A DNA stretch of 53,859 nucleotides, from the NCBI RefSeq assembly GCF_002902845.1, contig NZ_PPTF01000022.1, forward strand, positions 32,726 through 86,584, read 5' to 3'. The notes beneath the pieces are model-generated. The model was not told where the DNA came from and did not search any database. It worked only from the letters and a program-made list of their open reading frames with translations. How positions within the stretch are numbered: position 1 is the first letter of the stretch; each line of letters begins with the position of its first letter. This document shows, one piece after another, positions 51,110 through 53,859 of the stretch. Both the position numbers and the translations under genes were made by a program. This stretch comes from Chromobacterium sinusclupearum. GTDB taxonomy: Bacteria; Pseudomonadota; Gammaproteobacteria; Burkholderiales; Chromobacteriaceae.

Positions 51110-53859
51110 TTAGTGCGCCGGCTGCGTTTGCTCGCCAGAGGACGCCGCCTCCTTGGCCTCGCGGCGCGAGGCGATGAACATATACATCGCCGGCACCACG
51201 AACAGCGTGAACAGCGTGCCGATGGACAGGCCGGTGAAGATCACCAGGCCCATCGCGTAGCGGCCGGCGGCGCCGGCGCCGGAGGCGATCACCAGCGGGA
51301 TCACGCCGAACACCATGGCGGCGGTGGTCATCAGGATGGGGCGCAGCCGGATCGACGCGGCCTGTTCGATGGCCTCGCGCTTGGACAGGCCGGTCTTGCG
51401 CAGCTCGTTGGCCACTTCCACGATCAGGATGCCGTGCTTGCTGATCAGGCCCATCAGCGTCACCAGGCCCACCTCGGTGTAGATGTTCAGCGAGGAGAAG
51501 CCCAGGAAGATGAAGATCATCGCGCCGAACAGCGCCAGCGGCACCGACACCAGAATCACCACTGGGTCGCGGAAGCTCTCGAACAGCGCCGACAACGCCA
51601 GGAACACGATGATCACCGCGAACAGCATGGTCACCAGGAAGCCGCCGGATTCCTGCATGAACTGGCGCGACTGGCCGGCGTAGTCGACGGTGTAGCCGCT
51701 GGGGGCCACTTGCTGCACGGTGTCGCGCAGGTATTGCAGCACTTCGCCTTGCGACACGCCGGCCACGCCGGAAATGGTGGCGGAGTTCAACTGCTGGAAG
51801 CGGTTGATCGATTCCGGCTCCACTTCATACTTCAGCTTGGCCACGGTGCCGACGGTAACCATGCTGCCGCTCGGCGTCTTGACGTAGTAGTCCAGCAGCT
51901 GCGACGGGTTGAGCCGGTCGGTTTGCAGCACCTGCGGGATGACCTTGTAGGAGCGGCCATCGATGGAGAAGTAGTTGACGTAGCCGCCGCCCAGCGCCGC
52001 GGACAGCGCGTTGCCCACGTCCTGCTGGGTCAGGCCCATCGCGGAGATCTTGTCGCGATCCACCACCACGGTAGCCTGCGGTTTGTCTATCTTCAGGTCG
52101 GCGTCCAGGAAGTAGAACTTGCCGGAGGCGCGCGCCTTGTCCATTACCTGCTGCGTCACCTGGTTCAGGTTTTCGAACGGTTCGGTGGTGGTGATGACGA
52201 ACTGCACCGGCAGGCCGGAGGCGCCGGGCAGCGGGGGGAACTGAAACGCCGCCACCCGCGCGCCGGCGATCTTGTTCCAGCGCGCCTGCAGGTCCATCTG
52301 GATTTCATGCGCGTTGCGGCTGCGCTGATCCCAAGGCTTGAACAGCACGCCGCCTATGCCGGCGTTGACGGTGGGCACGCCGGTGATCTGGAACATCTGC
52401 TGGTATTCCGGCATGCTCTTGCCCACCTGAAACACCTGGTTGGCGTAGGTTTGCATCTGGTCCGCCGTCGCGGTGGGCGCGCCCACCACTTGGGACAGCA
52501 CGATGCCTTGATCCTCCTCCGGCGCCAGCTCCGACTTGGACATCTTGAACATCACGGCGAGCAGGGCGATCAGGATGGCGCCCATCACGATCAGCACCGG
52601 CCAGGTTTCCAGCAGGTTGTGTAGGATGCGCTGATAGCCGTGGCGCACCCGTTCGAAGGTTTTGTCGATGGCGTGGACGAAGGGGCTGTTGTCCATGTCC
52701 GACTTGAAGAAACGCGAACACATCATCGGCGACAGCGTCAGCGCCACTACGCCGGATACCGTCACCGAGGCGGCCAGGGTGAAGGCGAACTCAGTGAACA
52801 GCGCGCCGGTCAGGCCGCCCTGGAAGCCGATCGGCACATACACGGCCACCAGCACCACCGTCATCGCCAGAATCGGGCCGCCCAGCTCGCGGGCGGCGAC
52901 GATGGACGCCTCGAACGGCGACATGCCGTCGCGCATGTGGCGGTCGACGTTTTCCACCACGATGATGGCGTCGTCCACCACCAGGCCGATGGCCAGCACC
53001 AGCGCCAGCAGGGTCAGCAAGTTGATGGAGTAGCCCAGCATCAGCATGATGAAGAAGGTGCCGATCAGCGACAGCGGCATGGCGATCACCGGCACCAGCA
53101 CCGCGCGGAAGCTGCCGAGGAACAGGAAGATCACCACGGTCACGATGACCAGCGCTTCCAGCAGCGTCTTCACCACTTCATGGATGGAGGTGTTGATGAA
53201 GTCGGTGGAGTCGTAGACGATCTGGCCGGTCAGGCCGGTCGGCAGCTGTTTCTGCACGTCCGGGAAGGCCTTGCGCACCCGCTCCGCCACATCGAGGATG
53301 TTGGCCTCCGGCGCCACCTTGATGCCGATGAATACCGAGCGCACGCCGCTGAACGCGACGTTGAAGTCGTAATTTTCCGAGCCCAGCGTCACCGTGGCCA
53401 CATCCTCCAGCCGCACGATGGCGTCGCCGTTGCGCTTGACCGACAGCTTCTTGAACTCGTCCACGGAGTGCAGGTCGGTGTCGGCCGTCAGCGGGATGGT
53501 CACCATCTGGCCCTTGCTGGTGCCCAGCGCGGTCAGGGTGTTGTTGCTGGCCAGCGCGGCGCTGACGTCGGCCGCGGTGACGCCATGCGCCGCCATCCGC
53601 GCCGAATCCAGCCAGGCCCGCAGCGCGAACTGGCGCGCGCCGAGGATTTCCGCGGTTTGCACGCCGGGAATGGAGTCCAGCTTGGGCTTGACTACGCGCA
53701 CCAGGTAGTCGGTGACGTTGTTGGTCGGCAGCGTGTCGCTATAGAAACCCATGTACATCGCGTCGGTGGTCTGGCCGGTCTGCACCGTCAGCACCGGCTG
53801 CTGCGCCTGCGGCGGCAGCTGGTTCTTCACCGAGTTGACCTGGGTGTTGATCTCGGTCA
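51110..53859 (-). CDS. RND-family multidrug efflux permease (partial)
   Basis: The frame is open to the right edge, so about 916 C-terminal residues of a roughly 1,030-residue inner-membrane pump are visible. It has the RND layout: porter domain; membrane helices with the proton-relay pair in LVLAIGLVVDDAIIVVENVDRHM; VPIGFQGGLTGALFTEFAFTLAASV; SELAPEEDQGIVL at the second half; and SKHGILIVEVANELR before the final helices, ending ASSGEQTQPAH. It resembles the MexI/MexW-type hydrophobe/amphiphile pumps more than AcrB by these phrases, but the exact class needs the missing N-terminus. A membrane-fusion-protein gene probably lies upstream, outside the window. Confidence 0.93.
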   Translation of the reverse strand, partial: TEINTQVNSVKNQLPPQAQQPVLTVQTGQTTDAMYMGFYSDTLPTNNVTDYLVRVVKPKLDSIPGVQTAEILGARQFALRAWLDSARMAAHGVTAADVSAALASNNTLTALGTSKGQMVTIPLTADTDLHSVDEFKKLSVKRNGDAIVRLEDVATVTLGSENYDFNVAFSGVRSVFIGIKVAPEANILDVAERVRKAFPDVQKQLPTGLTGQIVYDSTDFINTSIHEVVKTLLEALVIVTVVIFLFLGSFRAVLVPVIAMPLSLIGTFFIMLMLGYSINLLTLLALVLAIGLVVDDAIIVVENVDRHMRDGMSPFEASIVAARELGGPILAMTVVLVAVYVPIGFQGGLTGALFTEFAFTLAASVTVSGVVALTLSPMMCSRFFKSDMDNSPFVHAIDKTFERVRHGYQRILHNLLETWPVLIVMGAILIALLAVMFKMSKSELAPEEDQGIVLSQVVGAPTATADQMQTYANQVFQVGKSMPEYQQMFQITGVPTVNAGIGGVLFKPWDQRSRNAHEIQMDLQARWNKIAGARVAAFQFPPLPGASGLPVQFVITTTEPFENLNQVTQQVMDKARASGKFYFLDADLKIDKPQATVVVDRDKISAMGLTQQDVGNALSAALGGGYVNYFSIDGRSYKVIPQVLQTDRLNPSQLLDYYVKTPSGSMVTVGTVAKLKYEVEPESINRFQQLNSATISGVAGVSQGEVLQYLRDTVQQVAPSGYTVDYAGQSRQFMQESGGFLVTMLFAVIIVFLALSALFESFRDPVVILVSVPLALFGAMIFIFLGFSSLNIYTEVGLVTLMGLISKHGILIVEVANELRKTGLSKREAIEQAASIRLRPILMTTAAMVFGVIPLVIASGAGAAGRYAMGLVIFTGLSIGTLFTLFVVPAMYMFIASRREAKEAASSGEQTQPAH

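Overview
The window looks like chromosome from a high-GC betaproteobacterium of the Neisseriales, most like Chromobacterium or a close relative. The evidence is the style and order of the housekeeping genes (recA-recX-alaS, dnaX-ebfC-recR, lolA, nadE, murB), the strongly GC-biased third codon positions, and the genus-like mix of small membrane proteins. The species cannot be fixed from the sequence alone. Most of the DNA is ordinary core genome, broken by one clear accessory island and by two families of short intergenic inverted repeats.

Layout. 1-6010: the cut end of a membrane sensor, nadC, a CbiM-like membrane protein, a MAPEG protein, a HAD phosphatase, murB overlapping a MATE exporter, and a small hypothetical gene. 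6164-13319: a compact 2,4-diacetylphloroglucinol (DAPG) cluster, phlE-phlD-phlB-phlC-phlA on the minus strand with the repressor gene phlF divergent on the plus strand. Between phlA and phlF lies an unusually AT-rich gap of about 1 kb. It carries a PhlF-type operator near each end: an imperfect one just downstream of a good phlA promoter and a perfect 20-bp palindrome upstream of phlF. phlG, phlH and phlI are not in the window. 13318-21838: the complete high-affinity potassium system, read on the minus strand as a 30-residue micro-ORF, kdpF, kdpA, kdpB, kdpC, kdpD and kdpE, preceded by a sequence almost identical to the E. coli KdpE site as I remember it.

22034-35391: a TauE/SafE permease, a periplasmic binding protein, a GNAT enzyme, the recA-recX-SRPBCC-alaS run, then hrcA, mltB, dnaX, ebfC and recR. 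35508-39296: an overlapping three-gene signalling operon (histidine kinase, single-domain response regulator, response regulator-diguanylate cyclase). 39470-46648: lolA, nadE, a COG3146-type protein, two identical tandem tRNA-Ser(GGA) genes with their own promoter and terminator, a possible papain-fold protein, and a REC-PAS-GGDEF-EAL protein. 46687-51034: a formate-dehydrogenase-type molybdoenzyme with a small winged-helix-like protein, fdhD and mobA. The window ends inside an RND efflux pump gene.

How the genes work together. PhlD makes phloroglucinol from malonyl-CoA, the PhlA/PhlC/PhlB complex acetylates it, PhlE probably exports the product, and PhlF represses the operon until product accumulates. 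The phl active-site residues I could check are all present, so the cluster looks functional. The kdp genes form a self-contained potassium-scavenging regulon. FdhD and MobA supply sulfuration and the guanylyl dinucleotide cofactor for the molybdoenzyme beside them. The most notable features are the minimal phl island outside Pseudomonas with its paired operators, the unannotated micro-ORF upstream of kdpF, and the two repeat families, each present twice.
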